64,000 nucleotides of DNA. Source: a virus. Both the position numbers and the translations under genes were made by a program. The notes under the pieces were generated by a model. The model saw only the letters and a program-made list of their open reading frames with translations, had not been told where the DNA came from and made no database searches. The stretch's first letter is position 1. Each line of letters opens with the position of its first letter. The stretch covers positions 61,472 through 125,471 of the IMG/VR virus record IMGVR_UViG_3300035703_000025; one strand, written 5' to 3'. Below, piece after piece: positions 43,815 to 52,989 of this stretch.

Positions 43815-44290
43815 TTATTGCACTTTATCTTGATTGAGCTGTCAGATTGTAGCATGCCAGCAGGATACTCTTTGTTGAAATCAAATGTTGTCGCACAAAC
43901 CTCGCACTTTTTCATATTTGGTCTATAGGCGTCACGATAATGTTTTTTTCGAGAGCTAAGCTTTTTGACTTCTTCTTGATAGTTTGGTAGCGCGTCTTCG
44001 GGAAGCTCAAACTCTTTGCTTGATATGAATCTTTGGTCTCCAGACTGAGCATCATCTTCATGCTCGTCTTGCTCCTGGGATTGAGTATCATACTCGTAGC
44101 CACGATCCTCAATAACATCTTCGAGAAGTATTTTTTTAATGGCCTCAATTTTTTGAGTGTCAATATTGGCGCCTTGCTGCATAATACTTATCGGGGCTGT
44201 CTCTCCAAATATTGTGGTGTAAAACTCACGAACGGACTCCATATCATTTGTAATGATGGCCTTTTGCAGAAAACCTTTAAGATCTTTCAT
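43799..44290 (-). CDS. Zinc-finger protein linked to helicase gene, unknown
   Basis: 163 residues: helical N-terminus, acidic Gln/Asp/Glu linker (~68-85), basic stretch, and a C-terminal zinc ribbon CEVCATTFDF...IKCNKCRAK. Position directly upstream of the helicase with 16 nt overlap suggests a loader or accessory factor, but no helicase-loader signature is seen. Function unknown. Confidence 0.55.
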   Translation of the reverse strand: MKDLKGFLQKAIITNDMESVREFYTTIFGETAPISIMQQGANIDTQKIEAIKKILLEDVIEDRGYEYDTQSQEQDEHEDDAQSGDQRFISSKEFELPEDALPNYQEEVKKLSSRKKHYRDAYRPNMKKCEVCATTFDFNKEYPAGMLQSDSSIKIKCNKCRAK

Positions 44291-44744
44291 TTGTTATTCC
44301 TCTCTTTTCAAAGCAAAGATTTTTTATAGATGAGGCCATAAACTCAATTTTTTTGTCTATGTCCTCGATTGTTTTTAATTGAACTTCGCAGAGTGTTTTT
44401 ATTGAATCTAGCTGCTTCGCCACTGGATCATTGCGCTTAATTATAAGTGACTTTTCAGCTATACCATAGCCGTTTGTGTTTGGTAGCTCTCGGCCGACAA
44501 TAGAGTTGATGTTTGCGTCGCACCAAGAAATATTCGAACGAAGCCTATTTGCTTCGGTTTTAATGTAAAGGCCGTATTGAGAAAGTCGTATACAGTCAAT
44601 AGCAAGATCTTCTCTGTTTGCAGACTTTAAATAATCCCTTGTCATACCAAGAAGCCTATCGACTTCTGGTGGAACCATAATAGCCGCAAACTTAAAGTGG
44701 TCACGAAACTCAGCCATCTTCTTTTGAATTTCAGACCGATCCAT
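44277..44744 (-). CDS. Helical recombination-module protein, unknown
   Basis: 155 residues from the ATG (MDRSEIQKKM); a TTG six codons earlier is less likely. Almost entirely helical with RLSQYGLYIKTEANRLRSNISWCDANI and a long C-terminal coiled coil (DSIKTLCEVQLKTIEDIDKKIEFMASSI). Size, coiled-coil plan and vicinity of RecA recall UvsY-type recombination mediators, without a diagnostic motif. Overlaps neighbours by 14 nt each side. Confidence 0.45.
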   Translation of the reverse strand: MDRSEIQKKMAEFRDHFKFAAIMVPPEVDRLLGMTRDYLKSANREDLAIDCIRLSQYGLYIKTEANRLRSNISWCDANINSIVGRELPNTNGYGIAEKSLIIKRNDPVAKQLDSIKTLCEVQLKTIEDIDKKIEFMASSIKNLCFEKRGITNERS

Positions 44745-45150
44745 CAGATTTTGTGATTCCAAAATATTTCTCCGCTTCTTTGATTGAGTGTAGCTTGATC
44801 AGTCTTATGTTATTAAGTTCGCAAAAAAGTTCTTTCATTTCATCACGCTGCTTTTGATTTTCAAAGTCAGCGATGCTGTCATGAAAAAAGGGGTTCATTT
44901 CACTGTGCTGCTCGCCCTGTATCTCAAAGGCAATTTTGCGCTGAGGCAGATAAAAATCAAGAGATAGCCTAGTGTCTGGTATTGTTATGTCCTCTAGGAT
45001 CGGATCAAGAGGATATTTTTTTGATATCATTTGCCCAATACTGTGCTGTATTTTTGATCTGCAAGTCGCCTTGCTTTTCATTGGCCAAGTCGTCGGGCGT
45101 AAATCCCATGCAATTCTTTTTGATGGATTATTTATTGAAATTACTTGCAT
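44731..45150 (-). CDS. Restriction-endonuclease-fold nuclease (DUF559/Vsr-like)
   Basis: 139 residues. LSLDFYLPQRKIAFEIQGEQHSEM at ~63-86 contains the D...(E)xQGEQH core of small restriction-fold nucleases; KQRDEMKELFCELNNIRLIKLHSI follows as their usual C-terminal strand and helix. Because it sits between RecA and its helper, a recombination or branch-processing role is more likely than a homing role, though homing enzymes of this fold are known in phages. Confidence 0.7.
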   Translation of the reverse strand: MQVISINNPSKRIAWDLRPTTWPMKSKATCRSKIQHSIGQMISKKYPLDPILEDITIPDTRLSLDFYLPQRKIAFEIQGEQHSEMNPFFHDSIADFENQKQRDEMKELFCELNNIRLIKLHSIKEAEKYFGITKSDGSV

Positions 45151-46121
45151 GGCATAGCCATTTGCTCTACCTGAGATAGAAGAGAAGAGTAAAGCTTTTC
45201 GTCTTTTCTTAGCAGTTCAACAACAGCTAGTTGGCCTTGAATTTTTTCTTTTGCGCCACCAATGCTATACCAGGCCCCAGCTTTTTGAATAAGACCAAGT
45301 TCGCAGCAAATATTGAACAAATCCATATGCTCATCAACGCCTCTTCCGTAAATTATTGGCACTGTTACTTCTGCGCCAGGGGCGCCAAGCGCTGAAGCAA
45401 TAACATTGAAGTGTGCGTTCTGACCAATAGTCTTGTTAGCGGAGTCATTAATGTCCTGCTTCCATGCAGCCTCTAGCCAAACAGATGCTCCGTACTGAGG
45501 AGCATTGCCACCAACCGCATAGCTCTTCTTTCCAGGCCCTGGGTTTGGATTTGCAATCATGTGAGTCAAGGCAATAAATGTGCTATGCGTAACCGGCAGG
45601 ATCTGGCTGACTCTCTTAAATATCTTGTACATAAGCGTGGCGGTTCCAGCCATTTTAACAGAGTCGCCAATATTAGAAGACAGCTCACCCTCCGGGCAAA
45701 GCGCAGCAATGGAGTCAAGAATGCATATTGAGTGCTCATTATCTTTTAGAGTTTGAAATATAAGATTTAGATAGTCTTCAGCGCTCAATATTTTTGTGCT
45801 GTTAGATCTAACGATGTTTAGATTCTCTTTATTTATATCTGGAAAGCAGTCAACTAGCTCAGTGCGCAAACGGCCCTCTACGTCAAAAAAGAAAGCCTTT
45901 TTAGAGGGGTCTTTTCTGTGGCATTGCTGCACATAGTGCAGTGCTAGAGTTGTTTTACCGATTTTTGGCTTACCGCTTAGAAGAACGCTAGTTCCTTCTG
46001 GAATACCACCAGACAGAGCAATGTCCATTGATATGGTTGTTCTGAATACGCGGCCTTCTTCTTCACGAAGCAGATTTGCTGGAATTAAAAAATCTTCGAC
46101 AACTAGCGGTTTTGTGCTCAT
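45141..46121 (-). CDS. RecA/UvsX-type recombinase
   Basis: 326 residues. Walker A GKPKIGKTT (50-58), FFFDVEGRL, Walker B HSICILDSIAAL near ~125-137, then FIALTHMIANPNPGPGKKSYAVGGNAPQYGASVWLEA, which matches RecA loop L1/L2 order. The N-terminus SMDIALSGGIPEGTSVLLSG is the RecA core start. It lacks the long bacterial C-terminal domain. Drives strand exchange for phage recombination-dependent replication and repair. Confidence 0.92.
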   Translation of the reverse strand: MSTKPLVVEDFLIPANLLREEEGRVFRTTISMDIALSGGIPEGTSVLLSGKPKIGKTTLALHYVQQCHRKDPSKKAFFFDVEGRLRTELVDCFPDINKENLNIVRSNSTKILSAEDYLNLIFQTLKDNEHSICILDSIAALCPEGELSSNIGDSVKMAGTATLMYKIFKRVSQILPVTHSTFIALTHMIANPNPGPGKKSYAVGGNAPQYGASVWLEAAWKQDINDSANKTIGQNAHFNVIASALGAPGAEVTVPIIYGRGVDEHMDLFNICCELGLIQKAGAWYSIGGAKEKIQGQLAVVELLRKDEKLYSSLLSQVEQMAMPCK

Positions 46122-46576
46122 ACAAGTCCTTTACGTAGTTTAGGAGCGCGACGAGTGTCTTCAACGGTTATAATGGTCTCATCAAATTTGTTTTTCTTGT
46201 TTTCAGCTTTTGCTTTTTCAAAATCAACCTGCTCATTAAAAAGATTAAAGACCATGGCTTTTTGCTTGTCTGAAGTAAGAAACCTTATCGTTATAATACC
46301 GCGCTCTTTAATATACTTTATTAAGACCGGGGCGCTAAAAACATGAAGCAGATTTTTTACATAGCTAAGCTCAAGTCTAAACTTCTCTGCAAGTGTTTTA
46401 AGCTCTGGCGTAGTTTGCGCGTTTTTTCTCCAAAACGGAGAAATTGGCTTTGAAGCCAAAATACCTTTTTTAATCTTCCACTCTATGTCGTTTAGTATAA
46501 TCAGCTCAGTGATATAAGCTGATGTTTTAATTTTTAAGCCTGAGACGAAATTGCTGTCGTGTTCTTGTTCTTGCAT
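46118..46576 (-). CDS. Unknown protein upstream of recA
   Basis: 152 residues if started at the second Met (MQEQEHDS); a start seven codons earlier is possible. Helical, basic, with an 'ITELIILNDIEWKIKKGI' segment and a winged-helix-like middle (TLAEKFRLELSYVKNLLHVF). ATGA overlap with recA. It could bind DNA, but no signature was recognised. Confidence 0.5.
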   Translation of the reverse strand: MQEQEHDSNFVSGLKIKTSAYITELIILNDIEWKIKKGILASKPISPFWRKNAQTTPELKTLAEKFRLELSYVKNLLHVFSAPVLIKYIKERGIITIRFLTSDKQKAMVFNLFNEQVDFEKAKAENKKNKFDETIITVEDTRRAPKLRKGLV

Positions 46577-46974
46577 CTTATAAGAGAGAATCCGCATTCT
46601 TGCGGAGAGCGCTCCTCAAACATAGTAGCTTCGAGTAAATTGTTATACCAAGTAATTTTCACGATATCATTTTCAAGATATCCAGCGCCGATAAACTCTT
46701 GGGCGTTGCCGTCACCAAAAGTAATTGATGCGCGCTTTCCAAAAAAGTAACCGTCTTTATTCTGAGCGACTGGAACAGAGGTTATATGTGGCTCTGGAAA
46801 CTTTTTGTGAACCCAAAGAGCCATTGATTGTATTTCTTCTGCTCCAGATTCTATTGCGTCTGAAAGCTTAAACCACTCAGCGCCATCATCATTTAGCTTA
46901 TCAAGCCATGTCTTTTCTGATTTAAGATTTACTGACCAGAAAATGTTTAGCTTTGGATCAATAGAGGTGTTCAT
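46534..46974 (-). CDS. Unknown protein in the recombination operon
   Basis: 146 residues, with alternating acidic helices (~18-60) and beta strands (GYFFGKRASITFGDGNAQEFIGAGYLE). No motif recognised. Starts 2 nt after the next upstream gene and overlaps the downstream gene by 43 nt (64 nt if that gene's longer form is used). Confidence 0.5.
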   Translation of the reverse strand: MNTSIDPKLNIFWSVNLKSEKTWLDKLNDDGAEWFKLSDAIESGAEEIQSMALWVHKKFPEPHITSVPVAQNKDGYFFGKRASITFGDGNAQEFIGAGYLENDIVKITWYNNLLEATMFEERSPQECGFSLIRCKNKNTTAISSQA

Positions 46975-46976
46975 TT

Positions 46977-47264
46977 TTATCTACCGTTCATTTGATCAAA
47001 TTTTTCTGATGCTGACTTAGTATGAACATACGCGCCTCTTTCATCTGAAGTAGCACCTGTCTTAAAAACATGAGACTTGATTGGTGCTGGTTTTTCTAGA
47101 TCGGCGTTTTCCTTGTTGGTTTCGCCCTCTATTTTTCTTGAAATAAGAGCGATTACTTCTTCCATCTGATCTTTACTAAGCCTAGCCGCTTCAGCATCAT
47201 CAAAGATTGTGTTTATTGATTTCTTGCATTGGCTAAGAATGGATTTTACTTTTGCCTTGTTCAT
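46977..47264 (-). CDS. Small charged protein, unknown
   Basis: 95 residues from the ATG in the ATGA overlap; the TTG four codons earlier is less likely. Helical N-terminus (MNKAKVKSILSQCKKSI) and polar, disordered C-terminal half. No family known. Confidence 0.5.
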   Translation of the reverse strand: MNKAKVKSILSQCKKSINTIFDDAEAARLSKDQMEEVIALISRKIEGETNKENADLEKPAPIKSHVFKTGATSDERGAYVHTKSASEKFDQMNGR

Positions 47265-47596
47265 CTTTTTACGCAAATCTCCGCTTTTTTAAGCATTAAA
47301 GGATTTTTTGTTTTTAGATAATCCGCGTAGGCGTCGAATGCTTCTTTTGAGCATTCAGTCAGTTTAAACTCATGCTCTGACCTGCCAGGAAGCTTTTTGT
47401 GAAAATCGTCAATTATTGGGTTAAATATCTTTCTTTGGGCGTTGCTTTGTAGTATGTAGTATCTAGTTCCAGTGTCTGACGACTGCACTTTTGCGCAGGC
47501 TCTAGACTCTTCACTAGCATTACCGTATTCGTTTAGATACTCATTAGAGTATTTCTTTTCGCCACCAAGCTGATCTATTGAGTTTATAAATTTCAT
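47261..47596 (-). CDS. Small protein, unknown
   Basis: 111 residues, starts and ends in ATGA overlaps. Polar and Tyr/Asn-rich at the start, helical at the end (SKEAFDAYADYLKTKN). No signature. Confidence 0.5.
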   Translation of the reverse strand: MKFINSIDQLGGEKKYSNEYLNEYGNASEESRACAKVQSSDTGTRYYILQSNAQRKIFNPIIDDFHKKLPGRSEHEFKLTECSKEAFDAYADYLKTKNPLMLKKAEICVKR

Positions 47597-47892
47597 TTTT
47601 GTTTTACAAAAGCCGTTAGCTTTACGTCTCCAGATATTTCGTCAGTCATAAAATCAACTATTTCTGTGTTAAATCTTGAGTCATCAATTGGTGTACAAGA
47701 CAAAACGCCTTCTATTTCAAACGGTCCAGAACCAGCATAGCCACTGCTAAACCACTTTGCCTCAACTGTTTGAACTGGCGTTTTACCCCCAATTGATCTA
47801 GACCAAACATTTAGCATTCTTTTGCCGGTGTCGTTGCAAATAAATGTGTAACACGAAAGCTCATCATCTATTTTTTTTATTTCAACGCTCAT
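47593..47892 (-). CDS. Small beta-rich protein, unknown
   Basis: 99 residues with predicted strands throughout (CYTFICNDTGKRMLNVW, GDVKLTAFVKQK) and three Cys. ATGA overlaps on both sides. No signature. Confidence 0.5.
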   Translation of the reverse strand: MSVEIKKIDDELSCYTFICNDTGKRMLNVWSRSIGGKTPVQTVEAKWFSSGYAGSGPFEIEGVLSCTPIDDSRFNTEIVDFMTDEISGDVKLTAFVKQK

Positions 47893-48239
47893 GGCATTTT
47901 ACCAGTCATAATATAGTCTGTTTTTTGCTGCTGTGTCATTTCTGATATTTTCTTTGCTTTATTTTTTACTTCTCGCTTTTTCTTTCTGTTTGACTCCCAG
48001 TCAAGAGCGCTCTTTGGAAGCTCACCTCTTTTAACCGCATCTTCTGTGTTTTTGTTCGCAAGATCACCTATTGTCTTCGGCTGATTGGAGTCCACAACAG
48101 CATTTATACCAGAAAAATCACGTGACAAGCAATCGTTACACCCACAAGAAGGACACTGTGTTGGTCTTTCATCTGACATCTTAAGCCAGATCTCAAAATG
48201 GTGCTGACATGTTTGGCAATCAAATGGGTATATAGGCAT
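47889..48239 (-). CDS. FmdB-type zinc ribbon protein
   Basis: 116 residues. N-terminal MPIYPFDCQTCQHHFEIWLKMSDERPTQCPSCG is the FmdB-like zinc ribbon (CxxC ... CxxC), commonly encoded by phages. A Lys-rich tail (KKKREVKNKAKK) follows. Likely binds nucleic acid or protein; no enzymatic role known. Confidence 0.75.
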   Translation of the reverse strand: MPIYPFDCQTCQHHFEIWLKMSDERPTQCPSCGCNDCLSRDFSGINAVVDSNQPKTIGDLANKNTEDAVKRGELPKSALDWESNRKKKREVKNKAKKISEMTQQQKTDYIMTGKMP

Positions 48240-48607
48240 TACTTGCCCTTGACGTATTTCTTAAACTTGGGAATTATTTTAAAATCCCAACCAATTGTAG
48301 CTTCGTACATGTCTCCAGTCCTTGTTAATTTACCAGCTTTTACAAATTCTTCGCAAAGAACAATACTGTAAAGCTCTTCTACAATTTGGCTGTCTTTTGG
48401 TTTTAAAAAAGCAAGATTGATTGGAAAATCAACCTCGCCATTTAAGTACTTGTGCACAACTACAGTTTTTCTACAAATTTCTTTTTTTACTTTGTCATCA
48501 ATTCTTTTCTCAAACACTTCGCAGGAAAGCTCTTCTGCAGTCAACACTTGTGAGTATATTGAAAGTAGTGAGCTACGATTTTCGTTTACATATTTCTCTG
48601 CGCTCAT
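48239..48607 (-). CDS. Small protein, unknown
   Basis: 122 residues from the ATG; the annotated TTG one codon earlier is less likely. Mostly helical N-terminal half, beta-rich C-terminus ending GWDFKIIPKFKKYVKGK. Preceded by a GTGTATTTATG box whose T lies 12 nt before the start. Stop overlaps next start (TAATG). Confidence 0.5.
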   Translation of the reverse strand: MSAEKYVNENRSSLLSIYSQVLTAEELSCEVFEKRIDDKVKKEICRKTVVVHKYLNGEVDFPINLAFLKPKDSQIVEELYSIVLCEEFVKAGKLTRTGDMYEATIGWDFKIIPKFKKYVKGK

Positions 48608-48611
48608 CAAT

Positions 48612-48622
48612 CATAAATACAC
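48612..48622 (-). promoter_or_regulatory. GTGTATTTATG box
   Basis: Begins in the dUTPase stop codon; the first T of TATTTA lies 12 nt before the ATG at 48607. One nucleotide off the 11-nt rule, so weaker evidence. Confidence 0.35.
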
Positions 48623-49050
48623 TAAACACCAGTGTGCCCAAACCCACCATCGCCTCTAGATGTAAGGGAAAGGTCTGAGGACTCTGAGAAATCAGGCTTG
48701 ATAACTTTTGCAAACACCATCTGGGCGATCCTATCACCAACTTTTACATCGAAGGCGTTGTCACTAAAATTCGCCAAGATTACACCAACGTCACCGCGAT
48801 AGTCAGAGTCAATGGTTCCAGGTGCGTTTAAAACAAAAATTCCATTCTTAAAAGCAAGGCCGCTTCTTGACCTTATTTGAGCTTCAATGTTTGGTGGCAT
48901 CTCAATAGAGATGTTTGTTTTTACAAGAGCTATTTTACCTGGTTCTATCGTAGTGGAAATAGCAGAGCACAAATCTACACCAGCAGATCCAGGGGTAGCA
49001 TATTCTGGAGTCTTTGCGTTATCAGAAAGCTTTTTAATTTTTACTATCAT
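48622..49050 (-). CDS. dut: dUTPase (trimeric)
   Basis: 142 residues with all five dUTPase motifs in order: PGSAGVDL, RSRSGLA, GTIDSDYRGDV, RIAQMVF and the C-terminal Gly-rich arm RGDGGFGHTG. It hydrolyses dUTP to dUMP, keeping uracil out of DNA and supplying dUMP to ThyX, which is encoded elsewhere in the window. Confidence 0.97.
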   Translation of the reverse strand: MIVKIKKLSDNAKTPEYATPGSAGVDLCSAISTTIEPGKIALVKTNISIEMPPNIEAQIRSRSGLAFKNGIFVLNAPGTIDSDYRGDVGVILANFSDNAFDVKVGDRIAQMVFAKVIKPDFSESSDLSLTSRGDGGFGHTGV

Positions 49051-49294
49051 TGGTTTCGATCTTATTATAGTTCTTCATATAAATTTCTCTAAGCTTTGTT
49101 ATTTCTTCATCCGACAAACCACCTTTTATTTGCTGACACTGCTGGTGTTTTTTAGAAAACAGATCCCTTATTGATCCTAAAAAAAGACCGTAGACAAAAA
49201 AGGGAACGAGAAAGAAAACACAAAGACCAACGACGATAGGATCGTGCCACTTAGATTGTCGATAGTGCGCTTCTTTAATTTCAATTTGTTGCAT
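49034..49294 (-). CDS. Small single-span membrane protein
   Basis: 86 residues from the ATG; a TTG three codons earlier gives a longer form. One strong membrane segment at ~18-40 (IVVGLCVFFLVPFFVYGLFLG), the rest polar and charged. Overlaps both the phosphoesterase and dUTPase genes. Could anchor a complex to the membrane or act as a superinfection protein; unproved. Confidence 0.55.
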   Translation of the reverse strand: MQQIEIKEAHYRQSKWHDPIVVGLCVFFLVPFFVYGLFLGSIRDLFSKKHQQCQQIKGGLSDEEITKLREIYMKNYNKIETNDSKN

Positions 49295-50039
49295 ATGTTC
49301 CAATTTTTAAATTACCAAGATCGTCTTCATAGAGGAAGGTGCAGTTATCCTTTTCGGTCCAGCATCCGCAATTTGCGTATAGCAGACCGTTGACCTCAGT
49401 AATCTTCGGGTTGTGAAGATGGCCGCACACTACTCCATCGTAGCCTTTTTCTTTTGCGTATCTGCATATCACATCTTCAAAGCTTTCAATAAACTGAGCA
49501 GCTCTCTTGACCTTAATTTTTACGTACTTAGATAAAGACCAGTAACGCATACCAAGTATTCTGCGGCACCAATTAAAGACATCATTTAAGTCAAGCATTA
49601 TCTCGTATCCAACATCTCCTAGTTTGTACAGATAAGAACTAATCGGGTACTTGGTCAATAGGTCAAATTGATGACCATGAAGGACTAAAAACTTCTTACC
49701 GTTCTTTGTTGTGTAATCCATTCTTTCGTAAAGAGAAATGTTGCCGAATATTTCATGGCCTATAAACTTTGCCATAAACTCATCATGATTTCCGTAGATG
49801 TAATGAATCCTAGCTCCCTTACGGGAAAGCTTCAAAAGTCTTTCCACGACTTCGACTTGTCCAATCTGCTTCTCATGGCGCATTGAGAAAGCGTCTTTAA
49901 ATCTCCAAATATCAATGATGTCACCAACCAAATAGATGTTATCAAAGGTATTAGATTTTAAAAATTCAGTCAATGGCTTATGTTTTGCCTTTTTTGAAGC
50001 AAGGTGGAAGTCTGAAAGAAAGACAGTTTTGTAATGCAT
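49281..50039 (-). CDS. Metallophosphoesterase (LpxH-like)
   Basis: 252 residues of the calcineurin-like fold: LSDFHLAS (D10, H12), LVGDIIDIWR, IYGNHDEF, LHGHQFD and VCGHLHNPKI, i.e. all metal-binding motifs in order. The motif set and length recall UDP-2,3-diacylglucosamine hydrolases, but phage homologues often have other or unknown phosphoester substrates. TAATG overlap with the reductase gene suggests a link to nucleotide metabolism. Confidence 0.85.
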   Translation of the reverse strand: MHYKTVFLSDFHLASKKAKHKPLTEFLKSNTFDNIYLVGDIIDIWRFKDAFSMRHEKQIGQVEVVERLLKLSRKGARIHYIYGNHDEFMAKFIGHEIFGNISLYERMDYTTKNGKKFLVLHGHQFDLLTKYPISSYLYKLGDVGYEIMLDLNDVFNWCRRILGMRYWSLSKYVKIKVKRAAQFIESFEDVICRYAKEKGYDGVVCGHLHNPKITEVNGLLYANCGCWTEKDNCTFLYEDDLGNLKIGTYATN

Positions 50040-51955
50040 TAAGTTATATCTACAAGCTCACATTTATCGCCGCTGCACGCAAAAGTCTGCGTTCCTACAG
50101 TTGAATCAGTCTTTTCGTAATCCTTTAGCAATGACCAATCAAAATTGCTTGGCATTGACTTACTTAGCTTTTCGTATTCTTCTTTTGTGCAGTCTTGATA
50201 TGGCGCCTGTCTGTAAGAGTGATCAGAGTGTGGCAGGAAGGAAATGCCGCTGATTTCATCGAAGTGTGCATATACCCAAGCGCCGACATCCATCCACTCG
50301 TTTTCCCTAACAGTCACAGTAATTGACGGTTTGTGCTCACACCAATATCTTTGATACATTAGCCAAACCTCAAGATGCTTGATTGCTGAAAGCGAGTTTC
50401 TAGTCAAAGATCCTTCGGCCCTCACTGGGAACGAGAAAACCATTGTTGAATCTGGCTTCATGACACAAGGCTCGTGTGGAAAGCCATGATCAATCATTAG
50501 CTTACAAAGTGGATCTTTTCTGTCAGCGCGAACTGTTCTGATGTAGTAGTTGTTGTGTCTTGGGTGAATTCCAGAAGCGGCATCAACTAGCTGCGAAACA
50601 GTGCCGCTTGGTTTTACACAAGTGATTGCTGCTGCTGGCTTTATGCCAATGCTGTTTGCGTATTTTTTATTTGTGTCTATAGCTACTTTCTTAAGTCTAG
50701 TTAACATCATTTCTGTTTCTTTGCAGGCAGTTGCTGTAGAAGGATTGTCCATTATGCCAGTCAAAGAAACGCCCAACAGAGCCTCTTCTTCACAATTGTT
50801 TTTCCATTCAGATGAAAGATACGGAAAGTGAGTCAAAGACGCCTGGAAAGTTCCAAGAATCGTTGCAAGTCTAACCTTTCTCTCAAGAGACTCTTCTGTG
50901 TCGTTGTTCCGAACAACAACCTCAGTTAGATTACAGAACTCGCGGTCTCGCAGAATAATTTCAGAACATGGGTTTGTTCCAAACTCATATGAAGCATCTC
51001 TTCTTTCGCCTAGCTTTTCCACAGTTTTTTTGCACGCCTCACGATTAAAGATGCCGCGTTCGCCGCTTTTACTCTTGTAAAGCGAAACCCACTCTTCCAT
51101 GAAGATACCAATGTCTGGTCTTTCTTTATAGGCGACGGAGTTGTTTGCAAGACCGCGTTGGGGATTTTCGTTCCACCAAGCTCCTGATTTTGCATCCCGC
51201 ATTCTTTCATCAGTGAGATTGCTGAGCGATATAAGTGCAGATCTTCGCACACCTCCAACCACGACAACTTCTGCAATTTTACAGACCACATCATGGCATT
51301 CGATTGAAGTGAGTTTTCTTCCTGCAGCCTTTTTAAAAGTATCAATAGTGAATCTAAAGAGATCCTCCAATGGCCCCGGACCAGACGCACGCCCACCAAA
51401 TGTCTTGAGTCTTGCGCCAGCAGGACGAACCTTTGAGACGTCCCATTTTGGAATTTGGCCTCCAATAAGTAAGGACACCAGCTCTCTGTATGCCTTAGCC
51501 CAGCCAGCCTTGCTATCTTGAACGACAATAGTAGTTTCGCTGTTTGTAAACTCTTCAGCGATAGTTGGTAGCTTTTCGACGTATTGTCGCTCAACAGAGA
51601 ATCCAACTCCTGTGCCGCACAGGAGAACGTATAGTATTTCATCAAACGCGCGGACTCTGCTGACTGTGACATAAGAACAATTATACCCTGCAACGTTGTC
51701 TCTCTGCAAAGCTTCGCCAGCAGTCATTAGAGCGCGCATGCTTGGCATGATTTCAAGATTAAGAACTGCAGATTTTAGTTCGGATAAAAGCTGCTTGTCA
51801 AGATTAAAAGAGCAGTTTGTCTTTAGGTGGTTTGAAAAGAACTCAAAGTATCTGTTAACAGTTTCGTCCCAAGACTCACGCCGACCAATTGCGTCTTGAA
51901 ATCTTGAGTATCGTGACAAATGAATAAACTGCTGGTACTGTGTTGGTAGACTCAT
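50039..51955 (-). CDS. nrdJ: B12-dependent ribonucleotide reductase, monomeric class II
   Basis: 638 residues, shorter than L. leichmannii RTPR (739). The substrate-reducing Cys pair and radical Cys are C93 (GYNCSY), C330 (GTNPCSEI) and C341 (FCNLTEV); the 11-residue spacing of C330/C341 equals that of the Lactobacillus enzyme's 408/419. The C-terminal pair CSGDKC has the 5-residue spacing of the electron-shuttling cysteines. No ATP cone is seen. Makes dNTP precursors from NTPs without oxygen dependence. First gene of the nucleotide/replication operon. Confidence 0.95.
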   Translation of the reverse strand: MSLPTQYQQFIHLSRYSRFQDAIGRRESWDETVNRYFEFFSNHLKTNCSFNLDKQLLSELKSAVLNLEIMPSMRALMTAGEALQRDNVAGYNCSYVTVSRVRAFDEILYVLLCGTGVGFSVERQYVEKLPTIAEEFTNSETTIVVQDSKAGWAKAYRELVSLLIGGQIPKWDVSKVRPAGARLKTFGGRASGPGPLEDLFRFTIDTFKKAAGRKLTSIECHDVVCKIAEVVVVGGVRRSALISLSNLTDERMRDAKSGAWWNENPQRGLANNSVAYKERPDIGIFMEEWVSLYKSKSGERGIFNREACKKTVEKLGERRDASYEFGTNPCSEIILRDREFCNLTEVVVRNNDTEESLERKVRLATILGTFQASLTHFPYLSSEWKNNCEEEALLGVSLTGIMDNPSTATACKETEMMLTRLKKVAIDTNKKYANSIGIKPAAAITCVKPSGTVSQLVDAASGIHPRHNNYYIRTVRADRKDPLCKLMIDHGFPHEPCVMKPDSTMVFSFPVRAEGSLTRNSLSAIKHLEVWLMYQRYWCEHKPSITVTVRENEWMDVGAWVYAHFDEISGISFLPHSDHSYRQAPYQDCTKEEYEKLSKSMPSNFDWSLLKDYEKTDSTVGTQTFACSGDKCELVDIT

Positions 51956-52006
51956 ATTGGTTTTTATTGTAGGATTAGTAGCTTCGCATACACATGGCTT
52001 TTAGAT

Positions 52007-52984
52007 TCAGTTACGGTATTCTTGTTCGATTTTTTGGGCGTAAATGTCCACACCGTACTTCTTGTAGAGATCGAAATTCTTCATGCCAATAGTTTGTCGA
52101 TCTTGCGCCGAAGTGCTAGCCATCTTTTTTGTCAATTCTAACAAAGATTCAAAGTCGTCACACAGCCATTCGTCTGTCTCAAGCATTTCTGGTATAGCGG
52201 AGTTTCTGTATGAGATGACTGGTTTTCCGCAAGAAAAAGCCTCAAGTATTGAAAAACAAAAGGCCTCGTTAGAAGATGGATAATGATAGACATCACAGGA
52301 GTTAATAATCTCCTGCTTTTGTTCATCGCTCACATTGGCAAATATATTAGTATTTTTCGCGCCTGTGTAATTTAGGTAGGCTGTAATACCATCAAAATAC
52401 TGTCGATCAAGAATCTCGCCGCCAATTATAAAATTATTGTTTGGCATGCGCGCAGAACAATAAATTGTGTCATGAATCATTTTTGATGGGCAGAAGCTTG
52501 AAACGCGGCCAAAAACAGGCACTTCTCGTTGCTGAGTTATTGACTCTGTGGAGCAAAGACCATACTTAACAATTTCAAAATTGCTAACGTTGGGGCTGAG
52601 TGAGCGCTGATACTCAGAGCTGAAAAAAATCTTGTTAAATTTCGATGTATCAAAACCGACAGTCTGCCCACATAAAACACTTGCGAAAAGCTTGCACTTT
52701 GGTAATGCGTCAATGAAAGACAGCTGTTGTGAGCCAGGCACAAATATGTGGATAACATCTGGGGAAAACCTGTTTAGATGATCCGTAAGATTTTGATCGT
52801 ACTCAAAGTTATTATTTGCAAACAGATACGTTTGCCCAAGCTTAGAGAACTTTTCCCTAAAAGGACCGTCAACACATCCAGCAAACATCATTTCGTGGTT
52901 TTTTGAAAGTGTCTGGGCTAAATTAAAAGACGCAAGAGACGATCCTCCTGCGTTAAAGAAGTTGTTTATAAAAGCTATTCGCAT
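52007..52984 (-). CDS. GT-B glycosyltransferase
   Basis: 325 residues from MRIAFINNFFNAGGSS, preferred over an upstream start by the Gly-rich GT-B acceptor loop and an 11-nt TATACT box. The donor domain has VYHYPSSNEAFCFSILEAFSCGKPVISY at ~245-272 with the GT4 E-x7-E pattern. Transcribed alone, divergent from the Cys-rich late unit. It may modify a phage glycan or host surface. Confidence 0.85.
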   Translation of the reverse strand: MRIAFINNFFNAGGSSLASFNLAQTLSKNHEMMFAGCVDGPFREKFSKLGQTYLFANNNFEYDQNLTDHLNRFSPDVIHIFVPGSQQLSFIDALPKCKLFASVLCGQTVGFDTSKFNKIFFSSEYQRSLSPNVSNFEIVKYGLCSTESITQQREVPVFGRVSSFCPSKMIHDTIYCSARMPNNNFIIGGEILDRQYFDGITAYLNYTGAKNTNIFANVSDEQKQEIINSCDVYHYPSSNEAFCFSILEAFSCGKPVISYRNSAIPEMLETDEWLCDDFESLLELTKKMASTSAQDRQTIGMKNFDLYKKYGVDIYAQKIEQEYRN

Positions 52985-52989
52985 AATTA

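Noticed and set aside
51010-51693. 227-residue minus ORF inside nrdJ
   Set aside because: Out-of-frame shadow of a well supported reductase with all catalytic Cys in the main frame.
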